Shown here piece by piece: positions 48,351 through 59,799 of a stretch of DNA of 64,000 nucleotides. Each line of letters starts with the position of its first letter. Position 1 is the stretch's first letter. The translations under genes and the position numbers were made by a program. The DNA comes from Aquarana catesbeiana (lineage: Eukaryota > Chordata > Amphibia > Anura > Ranidae): the NCBI RefSeq assembly GCF_042186555.1, contig NC_133328.1:497205106-497269105 (forward strand), read 5' to 3'. The notes under the pieces are model-generated. The model worked only from the letters and a program-made list of their open reading frames with translations. It searched no databases and was not told the origin of the DNA.

Positions 48351-48852
48351 AAAAAAAAACACAGTAGGTCCTTAAGCGCTAGAACTGACAACCATTGAAA
48401 ACCATTGTCATGTCATAATGATATTTCAAAAAACTGCTGCTAGCTCCTGAAGGGAAGTAGGCAACAAAATAGACAAAATTTCAGCGCTCGATTGGACCAG
48501 CAATAAAAGATTATTATGAGTAGAGTAAACAATCAAGTTCATTTATTGGATGCACATAAAATAGAAAAGCAACAACTGGCAATAAAAGGATAAAATCAAA
48601 CTGATTGAAAACAGATCATTGTCAGAATTGAAGTACTCCTAATGGTAGTGTAAACGATGCCGCCGTGACTCCAGATTATAAAGGGTTAATGTCAGCAAGT
48701 GTGCTTAACGTATAACTCCTCAGTAGCTGACTCTGTGAATGTAGTGTGCACAAGATGGATGGGGAGAGACAATTGGGATAAATTAACTTGATTGTTTACT
48801 CATAACAATCTTTTATTGCTGGTCCCATCGAGTGCTGCAATTTTGTCTATTT
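48351..48852. mobile_element. Insertion with inverted arms, 10-bp target duplication in L1 RT
   Basis: TGTAGCAATT occurs at 48341-48350 and 48853-48862. Arms: AAAATAGACAAAATTTCAGC (48465) and GACCAGCAATAAAAGATTAT (48496) are inverted at 48785-48852. The L1 frame resumes after it. No ORF. Same architecture as 41941-42518. Confidence 0.75.
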
Positions 48853-49441
48853 TGTAGCAATTTGATCCCACCCTAAAATACATGGAGTATGCTATGGACA
48901 ACAGGATGTTTCCTGTTTGCTGACGACATCCTCATGCATGTCACCAATCCTCAAGTTACCCCACCTAACCTGCTAACTTTGTTTCATCAATTTTCCCAGC
49001 TCTCACGGCTTTCTTTAAATACCCAGAAAACGATGGGCCTTAATATTTCTTTACCTCCCCTTGACGGTGCGTACACTACGAGCTACCTATAATTTTCAAT
49101 GGCCATCAAACTCCCTCCCATATTTAGGCATCCAGCTGATGTCTTCGATTACCACTCTATATTGGGCTAATTATCCTCCACTCTTTCGTCGACTTCGGGA
49201 AGACCTTCAACGATGGGCAGATTATCCCTTATCTTGGTTCGGTAGAATCAACTCTATTAAGATGACATTTCTACCCAGAATACTTTACTATTTTAGAACT
49301 TTACCAGTTGCGGTCCCAAGAGGAGATCTACAATGATTACAATCAGATGTCCTTCGCTTTATTTGGGGTAGTAAAAAACCTCGACTTAACAAACTGACAC
49401 TATGTCCCAAAACTAGGTGGTGGGCTTGGTCTCCCTAATTT

Positions 49442-50200
49442 GATATTGAAAAAAATTGCCACCGCTCTCATCTATAGCTGGCTATTGCAATAAGCGGCAT
49501 TGGAAGGCTAAAACAGGTAACAACAAAGCCTGGGGAATGCCCAGGAAAATACCCAAGCCTACTTACCAACCAGCTTGCAGACAACCGAATTAACCTGTCT
49601 AACAGTATGCGTTAAAAACAGGGGTCTAGTCCGCACGCATTTGCAAACGCGTGCGTGAGCCACGTCACGGCACCCTGGTATCTGTGGTCCTAACACTAAA
49701 ATATGTGTCCCCACAGTGGAGGCACATGCATTCTGATGGATAAATGAGGGCAGGTGGACTGAAGGAGAGCCTACCCCTTCTTAAAGGTACAGGAGCACAC
49801 CAAACACCCAGCAAGTAGCACAATGGTTGCAAAGGTGTTGGTGCGCTGCTGGACCAATACAAACACCAACGTGATAATGAAAAAAATTGCCACCGCCCTC
49901 ATCTCTAGCTGGCTGTCGCAGTAAGCGGCTTTGGAAGGCTAAAACAGGTAACAACAAAGCCTGGGGCGTGCCCAGGAAAAAACCCAAGCCTACTTACCAA
50001 CCAGCTCGCAGACAACCGAATTAACCTGTCCAACAGTATGCGTTAAAAACAGGGGTTTAGTCCGCACACATTTGCAAACGCATGCGTGAGCCACAGAGGC
50101 ACCCTGGTATCTGTGGTCCTAACACTAAAATATAAGTGTCCCCACAGTGGAGGCACATGCATGCTGATAAATTAGGGCAGGTGGACTAAAGGAGAGCCTA
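49442..50200. mobile_element. Tandem-dimer insertion, 9-bp target duplication in L1
   Basis: CCCTAATTT occurs at 49433-49441 and 50201-50209. The insert is two direct copies: 49442-49872 (431 bp) and 49873-50200 (328 bp, shorter at its end). Both start GATA.TGAAAAAAATTGCC and share about 95 percent by eye. The first copy ends with an extra piece containing GGTGTTGGTGCGCTGCTGG. Confidence 0.8.
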
Positions 50201-50868
50201 CCCTAATTTACAAGCTTACTATCAAGCTGCTCAAATACCTCAGCTTTCATACACACCGCCAAGGGATCTCCACCCCTCTGGGTCTCTATAGAGACTCTTT
50301 CGCGCCACCCTTTTGCCATCAGCTCCCTAATGTGGCTTTCGAGCCACCTTTGCCCCCCTATTTTGTGCCCCACCCTATCTCACTCCCTAGCGGTCTGGGA
50401 TGGAGTGCGACATCGTAAATCCCTGTCGTCCCCACATATCCCGCTAGCCCCCTTGTTCTGTAGCCCTGAGTTCTCCCCTGGCCTGACCACTTTCATTCCA
50501 ATGGTGGCTCAACAAGGGACTTCTTAGGATAGGAGACTATCTTAATGGGGATCAGCCATATTCTTTGCAATATTTTAAAGAAACACTACGAATACCCTCT
50601 AGTGAACTCTTTAGGTACAATCAGCTTATTTCTTTCTTTTGTGCGATCTAAACCTAACCTGTTAGATGGACCTCTTACGCTTACAAACTTTCAATTATCT
50701 TGTCAAACGAGGGGCCTCCTACGGGGATGGATATCCACGGTATACGTTAATCTTACTGAGCCAGAAGCTAAACTCCCTTACATGATACAATGGGAACAGG
50801 ACTTGAATACCACTTTTGAATTATCCGACTGGCAAGATATTGCTTATGCCTTATCCAAAATATCTATT

Positions 50869-50925
50869 AGTAAAGCACTGCATAAACTGTTGGCGCTATA
50901 TAAATTCTGTATAATAATAATAATA
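50869..50925 (+). repeat. Short retroposon 3' tail with (TAA)n
   Basis: GTAAAGCACTGCATAAACTG, TTGGCGCTATATAAATTCTG and (TAA)n interrupt the L1 frame. This resembles the 3' terminus of a LINE/SINE with microsatellite tail, heavily 5'-truncated. Confidence 0.55.
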
Positions 50926-51693
50926 CAACACTAATTGAAGCTAATTACAAAACCCTCCTTCGCTGGTATCTGGTCCCAACCAGGGTTGCAAGGATGCATC
51001 CGTCTGCATCCCCTATTTGCTTTAGACGCTGTGGCCAGATGGGTACAATGTATCATGTTTGGTGGCAGTGCCTTGTTGTCACCAGATTTTGGATTTGAAT
51101 ATTTAATCTGGTGTATTCTGTGACAGTCCGTAGATCCCCGGAACCGGCGCTTTTTCAAAAGCTTTCTGATGAGGTCCCTAAAAAAAAAATCAATGAAGCT
51201 AATTATATACATATTTTTAGCAGCCAGAATAACTATTGCTAAATATTGGAAGCAGTCAATGGTTCCCCTTGACTATGTGAAGAACAAACTTAACTGGATC
51301 AATGATAGATCAATGATAGACTCACCTGTATCCTTCACAATTCTAAGAAATTTGATGTGACATGGGATCTGTGGATACGATATGTATCTACACCTTTGGC
51401 TGACCCTCTTTCTCTTTTTTTTTTTTTTTTTTTTACCCTCTTTTTTCCCTTTTCCTTTCTCTTTTTCTTTTTCTTTTCTTTTCTTTTTCTTTTCTTTTTT
51501 CTTCCTCTCTTCTCTTTTTTCCTTTTTAATATTTTCTGTCTACCTGATTTAGGTAGATCTAAACAATTTTATGTTGATGATACTCATAGGAATGTGCACA
51601 GGGGTTTCCCCCCTTTTTTTTACTGGTCTTTTTCCCTTTCCCTTCCCCTTCCCCTTTCCCTTCCCCTTCCCCCCCCATCCCCTTCCCTTACAC

Positions 51694-51852
51694 CAGGCAT
51701 ATGCAATTAGCAGACCTCCAGCTGTTGCAGAACTACAAGTCCCATGAGGCATAGCAAGACTCTGACAGCCATAAGCATGACACCCAGAGGCAGAGGCATG
51801 ATGGGACTTGTAGTTTTGCAACAGCTGGAGGTCCTCTAATTGCATATCCCTG
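51694..51852. mobile_element. hAT MITE, perfect 8-bp target duplication
   Basis: CCTTACAC occurs at 51686-51693 and 51853-51860. Ends are CAGGCATATGCAATTAGCAG and, in complement, CAGGGATATGCAATTAGAGG, followed by ACCTCCAGCTGTTGCA and CTACAAGTCCCAT on both arms. 159 bp. Confidence 0.92.
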
Positions 51853-52133
51853 CCTTACACTATACCTTTTCCCTGTGTCAGAACCATTCCCAGTAATACA
51901 GGTCAACGTAGCTCGTTGAGACTCTATGTAGTCAGTCCCTAGCAAATTGGAAATATATGTCTTGACCTTACTGCTAATGATTTGTATTCCATGTTATTTT
52001 GTTTTGCCAATCTTACCGGTATTTCCACCAAGCACACTTTGTCGAGACCTTGCAGTTTAACGTTCGAAGGTTTTATACTTATGAGCATTTTGATGGAAGA
52101 ATATTCCGATGCTTATGCTCAGTTTAGCTTCTA

Positions 52134-52650
52134 CCGTGTTTCCCTGAAAATAAGGCCTACCCCAAAAATAAGACCTAATGCTATTTTCCAGGAGGGCTGC
52201 AATATAAACCCTACCCGGAAAATAAGCCCTAGTTTGAATTGCTTGTGTGCTTTTTGGGGAAACATGGTATAATCCTCTGTTTTGGCAGTGTGCTGTGTGT
52301 AGCTCTGATCTCCTGGCTGTCGGGGGGGGGGGGGGGGAATCTCGGCCCCCTTCCCTGCAGTGTTGAGAGGAAAGAACACAACTTGGGGCAGGCAAAGGAA
52401 ACGCGGGTGTCGTCGGGGGATCTCAGGCCCCCTCCCTGCAGTGTTAAGAACGGTGAAGACCGCTCAGGGCAGGCGATGGAAGCAATGTACGGTGAGGGTG
52501 TTTGCATAGTTCTATCGCAGCAGCACCTTTTACTGGTATGTTCATACTGGGGATTCCTGCATGGCAAGCCCTACCCTGAAAATAAACCCTAGTGTGTTTT
52601 TGGTGTCCAAAATTAATATAAGACCCGGGGTTATTTTCGGGAAAACACGG
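52134..52650. mobile_element. TA-flanked MITE, ACCGTGTTTCCC type
   Basis: TA lies at 52132-52133 and 52651-52652. CCGTGTTTCCCTGAAAATAA is at the left and CCGTGTTTTCCCGAAAATAA in complement at the right. Tandem AAAATAAGNCCTA units follow each end. The interior holds a duplicated block, CCCTGCAGTGTT...GGCAGGC, at about 52360 and 52433. Confidence 0.82.
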
Positions 52651-52935
52651 TATTTGCATTATTGTTCATTGACTGTATTTTATAAGACAATGTCTTGTTG
52701 CTTTCATAATAAAAAAAAAATATTGAAAGTTAAAAAAAAAAAAAAAATCCTGTCCCCAAAAAATACTGACCCTGACCTGTGACCTTGACCTTTGACTCTG
52801 GTGGAGGTAAATTGGGTATCTGGCGCTCCAGGAGGCAATGCCCTCAATTTGTAATAATGTACATTTGATTAGTCAGTCTTTAGGTAAAAAAAAAAAGAGG
52901 CAGCCATCCTTAGAGTGTGTCCAGCAACTCTGTAA

Positions 52936-53365
52936 GGCCCCTTTCACACTGGGGCGGTGGGGGCGTCTGCGGTACAACAGCGCTATTTTTAGCGCTGCTG
53001 TACCGTCGTTCTTGCAGCGGTATTCGCCCACTAGCGGTGCGGTTTTAACCCCCGCTGGCGGCCGAAAAAGGGTTAAAATCCCTCGTACAGCGCGGCTATA
53101 GCCGCGGTATTGCCGCGGCATAGCCGCGCTGTCCCATTGATTTCAATGGGCAGAAGCGGTTTAGGAGCGGTGAATACACCGCTCCTTCACCGCTCCTAAG
53201 AAGCGGTTTGCAGGACTTTTTTCACCGTCCTACCAGCGCATCGCTTCAGTGTGAAAGCCCTCGGGCTTTCACACTGAACAAACAGCGGAGGCTGTTTAGG
53301 GGCAGTTTGCAGGCGGTATTTTTAGCGCAATACCGCCTGCAAACCGCCTCAGTGTGAAAGGGGCC
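52936..53365. mobile_element. GC-rich inverted-repeat MITE
   Basis: Ends are GGCCCCTTTCACACTGGGGC and, in complement, GGCCCCTTTCACACTGAGGC. The flanks are TAA on the left and TTAA on the right, so a 2-4 bp target cannot be fixed. It contains several nested hairpins (AGCGCTATTTTTAGCGCT, CTTTCACACTGAA). No ORF. Confidence 0.8.
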
Positions 53366-53369
53366 TTAA

Positions 53370-53785
53370 ACAAGTAAAAGAAACAAGGGGGGAGGCGCCT
53401 CTAAGTGTAGTATTAAAACAGTATAATTTATTGCACAAAATTAAAAACACTTTAATAGAGATAAAGATATAACTGGGAGTAATGCTCGTCATAAGTATAG
53501 TCCTGGCAGTTTTACTGCGTCCCACAGGCTCCTCGCACAATTCGGGGTAGCTGGGAGAGATTCTGGTGTGATGTTGTGCTGAGTAGCTGTACATTCAGGA
53601 AAACCAGGAGGTAGTCAGCTCCATGCTGTCCAGCTTGAACCGGAAGAGGAAATTATGTCACCAGCAGGGGGTGGGAGGAAGGGGTCAGGACTGTCTCTGT
53701 GGAATGAAAGGCTAGGCGCTCAGAGCTCACAGCTCCTTCTACTGGCCTCTAGAAGGAGCTGTGAGCTCCGAGCGCATAGCCTTTG
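53370..53785. repeat. GGCGCC-headed repeat and strong hairpin
   Basis: AAGGGGGGAGGCGCCTCTAAG then TAATTTATTGCAC resembles the heads at 20196 and (complement) 61015. The hairpin 53710-53781 pairs GGCTAGGCGCTCAGAGCTCA with TGAGCTCCGAGCGCATAGCC around CAGCTCCTTCTACTGG. Confidence 0.5.
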
Positions 53786-54537
53786 ACTCTGACCTTGACA
53801 TAAACGCTAATCCTGCAACTGACCTAGCTCAAACATTGGTCTAGGTTTTTTTTTATTATTATTAATTAATTTATTTTTTTTTTTTACACACTTGTTTTTG
53901 TTTTTCACTCTGCGAAGGAAGAGATACAATGTATCTCTCGCCTCCATTCAGAGAGAGAAAACACGGGGGTGGGCCTTATAGTGACTGATCGCTATGATAG
54001 CCAATCAGTTCCGGGTCCCGATCGTAAGCACGAGGCCTGGGGCTCTCGGTGAGCCCCCGGTCTCTGCTGGGTGTGCGCAGTGTGGCGCACTCCCAGCACA
54101 AAGACAGATATGCAAATATGCAGCCGCACGGAAAAAAGCCCAGTACAGTTGGGCCGCATATTTACGCTCGGTGCTATAGGGTTAAACGACAATTTCAGCT
54201 TTGTTTTTAATTGAATTGTACAAATTTGAGTTCACATTAAAGGTGGAAAAAAAATCTGAAGTGATTTATCTTGGTCTAAATTTTTTCAATCTCAAAAATC
54301 TGGCATTTTTACAGTGGTGTGCAGACTTTTTATATCCACTGTATATATACATAAAAAGAGTTAGTTTAGTAGCATGTTGTTTAAAAGCTTTTCTATATTA
54401 TATAAACTGAACTTGACTGCTTTGAGAGTAGCATTCATTCAGAGCTATAATGAGGTTTGCGTATAAGGAAAGAAAACCCAAATATTAAGAGTGGTGTATC
54501 TCATAGATGACAAGTGTTCTTTCTGCTCTACAGTTAA

Positions 54538-56225
54538 AGGAGTTGTAAACTTTCAAGGTTTTTCACCTTAATGTATTCTATGCATTGAGGTGAAAAACCA
54601 CCTGTAATGCTGCAGCCCCCCCAAGCCCCCGTTTTACTTACCTGAACCCCCTCTATCACGTCCCGGGGACGAGCACACCAGCAAAAGCCGGTGTCTCGGG
54701 TCCTGATTGGATGGATTGATAGCAGCACAGCCATTGGCTCCCGCTGCTGTCAATCAAATCCAATGGCCCGTGGGGGTGGGGCCGAGTTATACATTCGGCT
54801 TCTATGGAATGAATTGGGAGTGCGCCTGCAAGGTAACCCCCCCCCGGGAGAGTGCTTCTTCTGGGAGGTTATCTAATGCAGGGAGGAGCCTTGAGAGCTG
54901 CCGAGGGACCCCAGAAGAGGATGTTCGGGGCCCCTCTGTGCAAAATGAGCTGCACAGTGGAGGTAAGTATGACATCTTTGTTATTTAACCCCTCCCCGCC
55001 GACCGTACGCAGATATGCGTACTCGGCTTTCCGGGGTTATACCGGGATGATGCCCGCTGCTGCAGGCATCATCCCGGTACCATTGTTTACAGCGGGCGAT
55101 CGGCTACCCAAGTATAACAACCGATGCGGCTAAAAGCCGCTCGGCTGTTATACCGGAGGAGCGGGAGGGGACATCCCCCCCCCCCGCCGCTCTTACCGGG
55201 CCTCCCGTGCGATCGGGAGGCCCGGTGTCCGATCGGCTGCCTCCGGCGGCTGGGGGCGGGCTGAAACAAAGCTGTGGGCGGCTTCGTTCCAGCCTTCTCA
55301 ATGTAAACGCGGAAGCGACGTCATGACGTCACTTCCCGTTTACTCGGCTGCCAATGGCGCCGGTTTTAAAAAAAAATTCAGTATTCAGAATCGCCGTTTT
55401 CGTTTTCATTTCCGTTTTTCTTTTAGACCCCCGATCCCTCCATAAAGAGTACCTGTCACCACCTATTACTGTCACAAGGGATGTTTACATTCCTTGTGAC
55501 AGCAATAAAAGTAAAAAAAAAAAAAAAAAAAAAATTTTTAAACACAATTTATAAAGTATAAAAATAAATAAAATAAATTAAAATTTTTTTTTTTTAAAGT
55601 GCCCCCGTCCCCGCGAGCTTGCGCAGCGAAGAAAACGCATACGGAAGTCGCGCCCGCATATGTAAACGGTGTTCAAATCACACACGTGAGGTATCGCCAC
55701 GATCGTCAAAGCAAGAGCAATAATTCTAGCCCTAGACCTCCTCTGTAACTCAAACCTGGTAACCGTAAAAAAATTTTAAAGCGTTGCCTATGGAAATTCA
55801 TAGGTACCATAGTTTGTCGCCATTCCACGAGTGCGTGCAATTATAAAGGGTGACATGTTTGGTATCTATTTACTTGGCGTAACATCATCTTTCACACTAT
55901 ACAAAAAAATTGGGGTAACTTTACTGTTTGGATTTTTTTAAATTCATGTAAAGTGTCCCTTTTCCAAAAATTTGCGTTTAAAACACTGCTGCACAAATAC
56001 CATGTGATATAAACTAAACACTGCTGCACAAATACCATGTGATATAAACTATTGCAACAATCTCCATTTTATTCTCTAGATTCTCTGCTAAAAAAATATA
56101 TATAATGTTTGGGAACTCTAAGTAATTTTCTAGCAAAAAATACAGATTTTAACTTGTAAACACCAAATTTCAAAAATAGGCTTCATCATGAAAGGGTTAA
56201 AAAAAAATGAAGCTTTAGTGTCATT
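54538..56225. mobile_element. TTAA-type MITE (AGGAGTTGTAAAC family) split by insertion
   Basis: TTAA (54534-54537) then AGGAGTTGTAAAC. It is homologous to 27960-28415 up to 54984, where the next element enters. The right end is unclear (about 56225). Confidence 0.6.
54989..56196. mobile_element. TTAA-flanked element, CCC...GGG termini
   Basis: TTAA lies at 54985-54988 and 56197-56200. Ends are CCCCTCCCCGCC and, in complement, CCCTTTCATG. It is 1208 bp with GC-rich left third, A/T middle and ACAAATACCATGTGATATAA duplicated at about 55995 and 56030. TTAA with CCC termini is piggyBac-like. No transposase. Confidence 0.75.
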
Positions 56226-56343
56226 TAAAAGAAAAGATCTTTTATGGTCACTAGGCTCAATTCACAAACCAGGAAAAAGCTGGCAATACATTGATCAGTA
56301 CTGCAGAACTGGTTGAATTTCTGTCCATCTATTGCCAGCTTAA

Positions 56344-56742
56344 AGTGGAAGTCTGGTCAAAACTAAATGTAAATCTGCTTCCATTTACATTCTAAGCCCT
56401 ATGCTAACTATCTTGTAATGGAAAGAGATCTATACTTGCCTAATCTAAGGGAGCTCTAGTCTGGTCACGTGATCTCCCCAGCAGCAGGCTTCAGGGGAGA
56501 AGACAGATTAGCGACAATGGCTGCAGTGCCTGGTTGGTGATATCACCCAAAGGGTGACTATGGGATATCCATTGTCGGCTGTACCTCCTTTGTCCTGAAG
56601 TTGGTGCTTCATATGACTGGACCAGAGCGCCCTTAGATTAGGTAAGTACGCGTATCTTTTCTTTACAGGGTAGTTAGTATAGGGCTTAGAACAGGGGTGG
56701 GAGCAGGTTTAAGCGTAGTTGGGTTTTGACCAGACTTCCACT
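56344..56742. mobile_element. TTAA-type MITE, AGTGGAAGTCTGG family
   Basis: TTAA lies at 56340-56343. Ends are AGTGGAAGTCTGGTCAAAAC and, in complement, the same 20 bases. The right flank is GTAG, a decayed TTAA. 399 bp. Confidence 0.8.
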
Positions 56743-58239
56743 GTAGGGTTTTTACTTTTCAGCCATATGACTGTAGTTGTCAAACCTCGTTAGTTTTCAG
56801 CTGAAATAACTGCTATTTTTATTATAAAAAAAAAAGTTTAATTTTATTTGTGTGTGCTTTGTGAATCAAGTTTATTGTGTCTGAAAATGTTGATGTTATT
56901 TATGTCATGATTTTGGAATATCAGAGAATGTTACAAAGCAAGTCAGGTTGAAAGACACAGGTAGTATGTCCATCAAGTTCAAGGAGAAGAAGGCTCTGAA
57001 GATGTGTGGCCTTCATTATTCATACTTTGTAAAAGGTGCCGTTTCTTCTCATGATCATTCCATCTCATACACTGCTGCCATTGGTTGATCTGCAGTCCAG
57101 ACTGCTGAAACATCTTGCTTATTCATCAGATTTGGCAGTGTTGACTATTGTTTGTTTCTAAATGTGAAAATAATTTGAAAGGTGCAATAATTCCAGCCAT
57201 TTATGATACTGCAACAGGCGCCACCTGGTTTTGCATCCCAACCATCCGAATGATATATGGATGGTGTAAAGAGGCCCTAGCAAAAAAGTAGATCTTGGTA
57301 TTGTCACATGTACAAAAATTTTAATACTAAGCTAACTAAACATATGCACTTTTATGTGATATAATTTTGGCTTTTTTAAGATAGGTGAAGGGGTAAAATC
57401 TAAAGACCTATCAGCACCTCTTGTGTATCATTACACACTGTATTAAAACCATTATCATTGGCTATTCCCTTTTCGTGTGCAAATGTAAAAAAACATCAAA
57501 AAGCTAATGGATTTCTGTAACTGTAAGTTTGATTTTCATTCTCCTAGTGACCTATAGTCCTTAAAAGCCAAGGACACATGAATGAACAGACTTTGAACAT
57601 ATGACCAGTGCCCTTAAATTGCTCAGCTGGCCAAACATGTCATTGTAGAGGAGAATGCCGGCACCAGGCCTGTCTTATGAAACATTTTATCACACATAAT
57701 TCACAGCCATTACATGATTGCAGCTAGTCTCTGCCCTCTGAAAGCTTGCTTTTCATTTATGATCTCCATTATTTATTTCATGTATTACTTTTCTTTCAGT
57801 ATGACCTTAACACGTGCAGTTTGTGCCTATGCTGTAATGGATTTTAGGGTTTCTTCAGTATCCATTTAAACCATATGTAGCAGAGAAATGGGTTGTAAAT
57901 TCAGGATTGCTTACTTAAAAGCCTAACCTGCACTCCTGCAGAAATATCTACCATCCAGGCTTAAATACCTTAGAAATGGCTAACAAAACGCCACTAAATA
58001 GAGCATGAAAAAAAAATCCCCTTATTGATGAAGTTATTTGCATGCCATATTATTATATTGCACTATAAACCACCACTCTGATGGTTATGTGTAAAGATTT
58101 CAAAGCTTGTACAGAAAATAAAATATGTGGCATGGTTTTAAAGCTGGACTCCAGGCAGATAAAAAAAGGCAATGGAGCTCTGTAATCATTAGTGCTTTAT
58201 GTTTTTTTTTTATTTATTTTTTTTTTAAATGCAAGCAGT
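56743..58239. other. Intronic DNA free of recognisable repeats
   Basis: About 1.5 kb without recognisable mobile-element ends, one of the cleanest stretches here. No coding block with splice sites is seen. It is a candidate place for non-coding conserved sequence, but nothing in the sequence itself shows it. Confidence 0.4.
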
Positions 58240-58737
58240 GTACTTAGTGTAACAGTAAAATCAGTCTGTATATGCAGTAAAGCATGCTTGTTATACTCAC
58301 TGTGGAACCTAAGGGGTTAATCCTCCGTGTTGTGTAAAAAGGCTGTTTGATCCTGTCTTCTCTGATCCTCTCCTTCCTCCACTGTCTCCAATCCATCTCC
58401 TGATAGAACAGAGCCTTGTGGGCACTCTGCACATGCCTAGTTTGGTGTGTATTGCTAGAGGTTTTTTTGGGGGGTGCATGTGATCAGCACAGGGCCAATC
58501 CGCACTGTCCAGACAGAGGCTAAGGGGTCATGCAGCCTCATAGGGCAGTCAGAGTAGAATAAAAACTCCTTCTACAAGCTTTAACCAGACACTGAAAGAA
58601 GTCACAAGACTGCTATATACTGCTGATGAGAAAAGGTATTTAACAGTTTATATCTACTAAAATAATTGCATTTCCATGTTTTGTGTACTGTGGGAAACCA
58701 GATATAATGAATGCAGGGTCCTGGGTTTAGTGACACT
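58240..58737. mobile_element. TTAA-type MITE, AGTGTTACTAAACC family copy 2
   Basis: The right end (complement) is AGTGTCACTAAACCC followed by TTAA 58738-58741. The left end has lost about 15 bases. The body matches 17718-18215 closely (CAGTAAAATCAGTCTGT, CTAAGGGGTTAATCCT). Confidence 0.75.
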
Positions 58738-59094
58738 TTAAATTTGACTTGCTACCAGCTTCTTGCAGTTTACTGTATAGTCTGTATAGCAGAGCTCAAA
58801 GTAGTGGAAGGAGAAACAGCACAAAGAGCCAGCCAGGTGTGCTGCAGTGCAGGGAGCCTACTGACAGGAGGAAAGAGCAAAGTGACAGTTATATTCCAAG
58901 TAGTGGCACTGAATCATTTATAGATTTCCTTAAAATGCCCCACTGTTTCCTTTCCGCTTGTCTTGCTGTCATAGGCTTCCCATCAATGAGTAATAGAGCC
59001 AACCTGACAAGCAAAAAAAAGGTCAATAGGACTACTGTTCTCACAAGGGCCAGCCAAGGACACATGGTTTAAAGCAAACAAGGAGTATGAAAGT
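58738..59094. other. Intronic DNA, nothing recognised
   Basis: Unremarkable; a 107-codon open frame has no domain. Confidence 0.4.
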
Positions 59095-59400
59095 ACCGCT
59101 AAAGTGGAACTAAAGGCACACAAACTTTCCTTGGCTCCAACAGTCCCATTGCTTCAAGGTCTCTTACTGGCGCCAGCAACCCCCTCGAGTTCTTCTGGAT
59201 GCCGGTCTGTGGCAGTTTTGTTTGGCTGGCACAGGGTGACCTCTCTCCAGCGCATGCATAGGAGTGCAATCATCCTGGCACACATTCTGCAGATAATTGA
59301 AAACAGGCAAGTAAGTGTACTTTATTGCAGAAGAAACATTGCAGGACTCTTCTGCAATAAAAAAGCCCGCCTGTTTGTTCTCAATCCTCAGACAATTCTA
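59095..59400. repeat. Interspersed repeat shared with 7470-7650 and 18250-18400
   Basis: CTAAAGTGGAACTAAAGGC, CATTGCTTCAAGGTCTCTTA, GCGCATGCATAGGAG and GTACTTTATTGCAGAAGA are shared with those segments. MITE-type; ends unclear. Confidence 0.6.
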
Positions 59401-59519
59401 TGATGCTCTTTCTTTTCTCCATACTCCGTGTGGCACACAGAGACACACAACAGTCAATTTTTCACCATTTTTAACTGTTTGCTGGGGTGATTTCTATATT
59501 GTCAGTGCCTGTTAATACA

Positions 59520-59797
59520 GGTGAGTCTAATTACAAATTACTGGAGCATCACAAACTTGGAATGCAATTATTTCTTACAATTTTGAGAAGGTGACAATTT
59601 TGTCCAGTCCATTTTTGGAGTTTTGCGTGGAATGTGGCAGATTTGGCTTTTTGTTTCTCGACTTTCTTGTGTCCTACCAATACAAACAAAAGAAATAAAC
59701 ATGAGAATGCCTAAATAATTGTTAATGACAATTTTGTGGGTAAAGTGCTGCATTATCTGACAAATGCAGAGGTGCCAATATTTTTTGGCCATGACTG
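59520..59797. repeat. Tc1-like element terminal fragment
   Basis: The right end GGCCATGACTG, followed by TA (59798-59799), equals the CAGTCATGGCCAAAA terminus of a Tc1-like family. The body (GGTGCCAATATTTTTTGGCC, CTGCATTATCTGACAAATGC) is consistent. No transposase. Confidence 0.65.
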
Positions 59798-59799
59798 TA

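Larger units (their letters stand above)
46470..51400 (+). pseudogene. L1-type ORF2 (endonuclease + reverse transcriptase), broken
   Basis: EN pieces: DVILAGDSYLALD (about 46725), SGIDHVFLL (about 46936) and WSDHEPVVLTF (about 46998, the catalytic SDH). RT pieces: SLQSPGPDGLPNNCYKKLS (47716), FNYCPISLTNCDLKILTKLL (47900), LLDLQKAFDSLNWDYF (48115), GTRRGCPLSPL (48290), then after an insertion CFLFADDILMHVT (48905, the YADD position as FADD). The C-terminal part runs through LPYLGIQLMSS, LSWFGRINSIKMTFLPRILY, IWGSKKPRLNK, LLRWYLVPTRVARM and GTMYHVWWQCLVV. Stops, frameshifts and three insertions kill it. Confidence 0.85.
44867..52747 (+). mobile_element. L1/Tx1-like LINE, nearly full length, dead
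   Basis: The order is a GC-rich 5' region (44870-45330), ORF1, ORF2 with endonuclease and RT, a pyrimidine-rich 3' UTR (51410-51680) and a terminus TCATAATAAAAAAAAAAT with A tail ending 52747. Removing the insertions at 48351-48852, 49442-50200, about 50869-50925, 51694-51852 and 52134-52650 leaves about 5.9 kb, a plausible full length. Target duplications are not readable. Confidence 0.82.
44411..54181. mobile_element. TTAA-type element split by an L1 insertion
   Basis: The right end is GCTATAGGG then TTAA (54182-54185). The left end is CCCTTTCGCACCTAAGG after TTTA (44407-44410). Both ends sit inside the Tc1 element, whose sequence resumes on either side. Left part 44411-44866 and right part about 53785-54181 belong together; L1 and further repeats lie between. 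Confidence 0.55.

Noticed and set aside
52770..52800. TGACCT-like repeats suggesting nuclear-receptor sites
   Set aside because: They are a short simple repeat (GACCTTGACC...) reappearing at about 53785 beside repeat borders; no promoter is nearby.
56930..57060. Possible extra exon near AAGGAGAAGAAGGCTCTGAAG
   Set aside because: The frame does not match any dystrobrevin segment I know and no acceptor/donor pair with the right phase is present.
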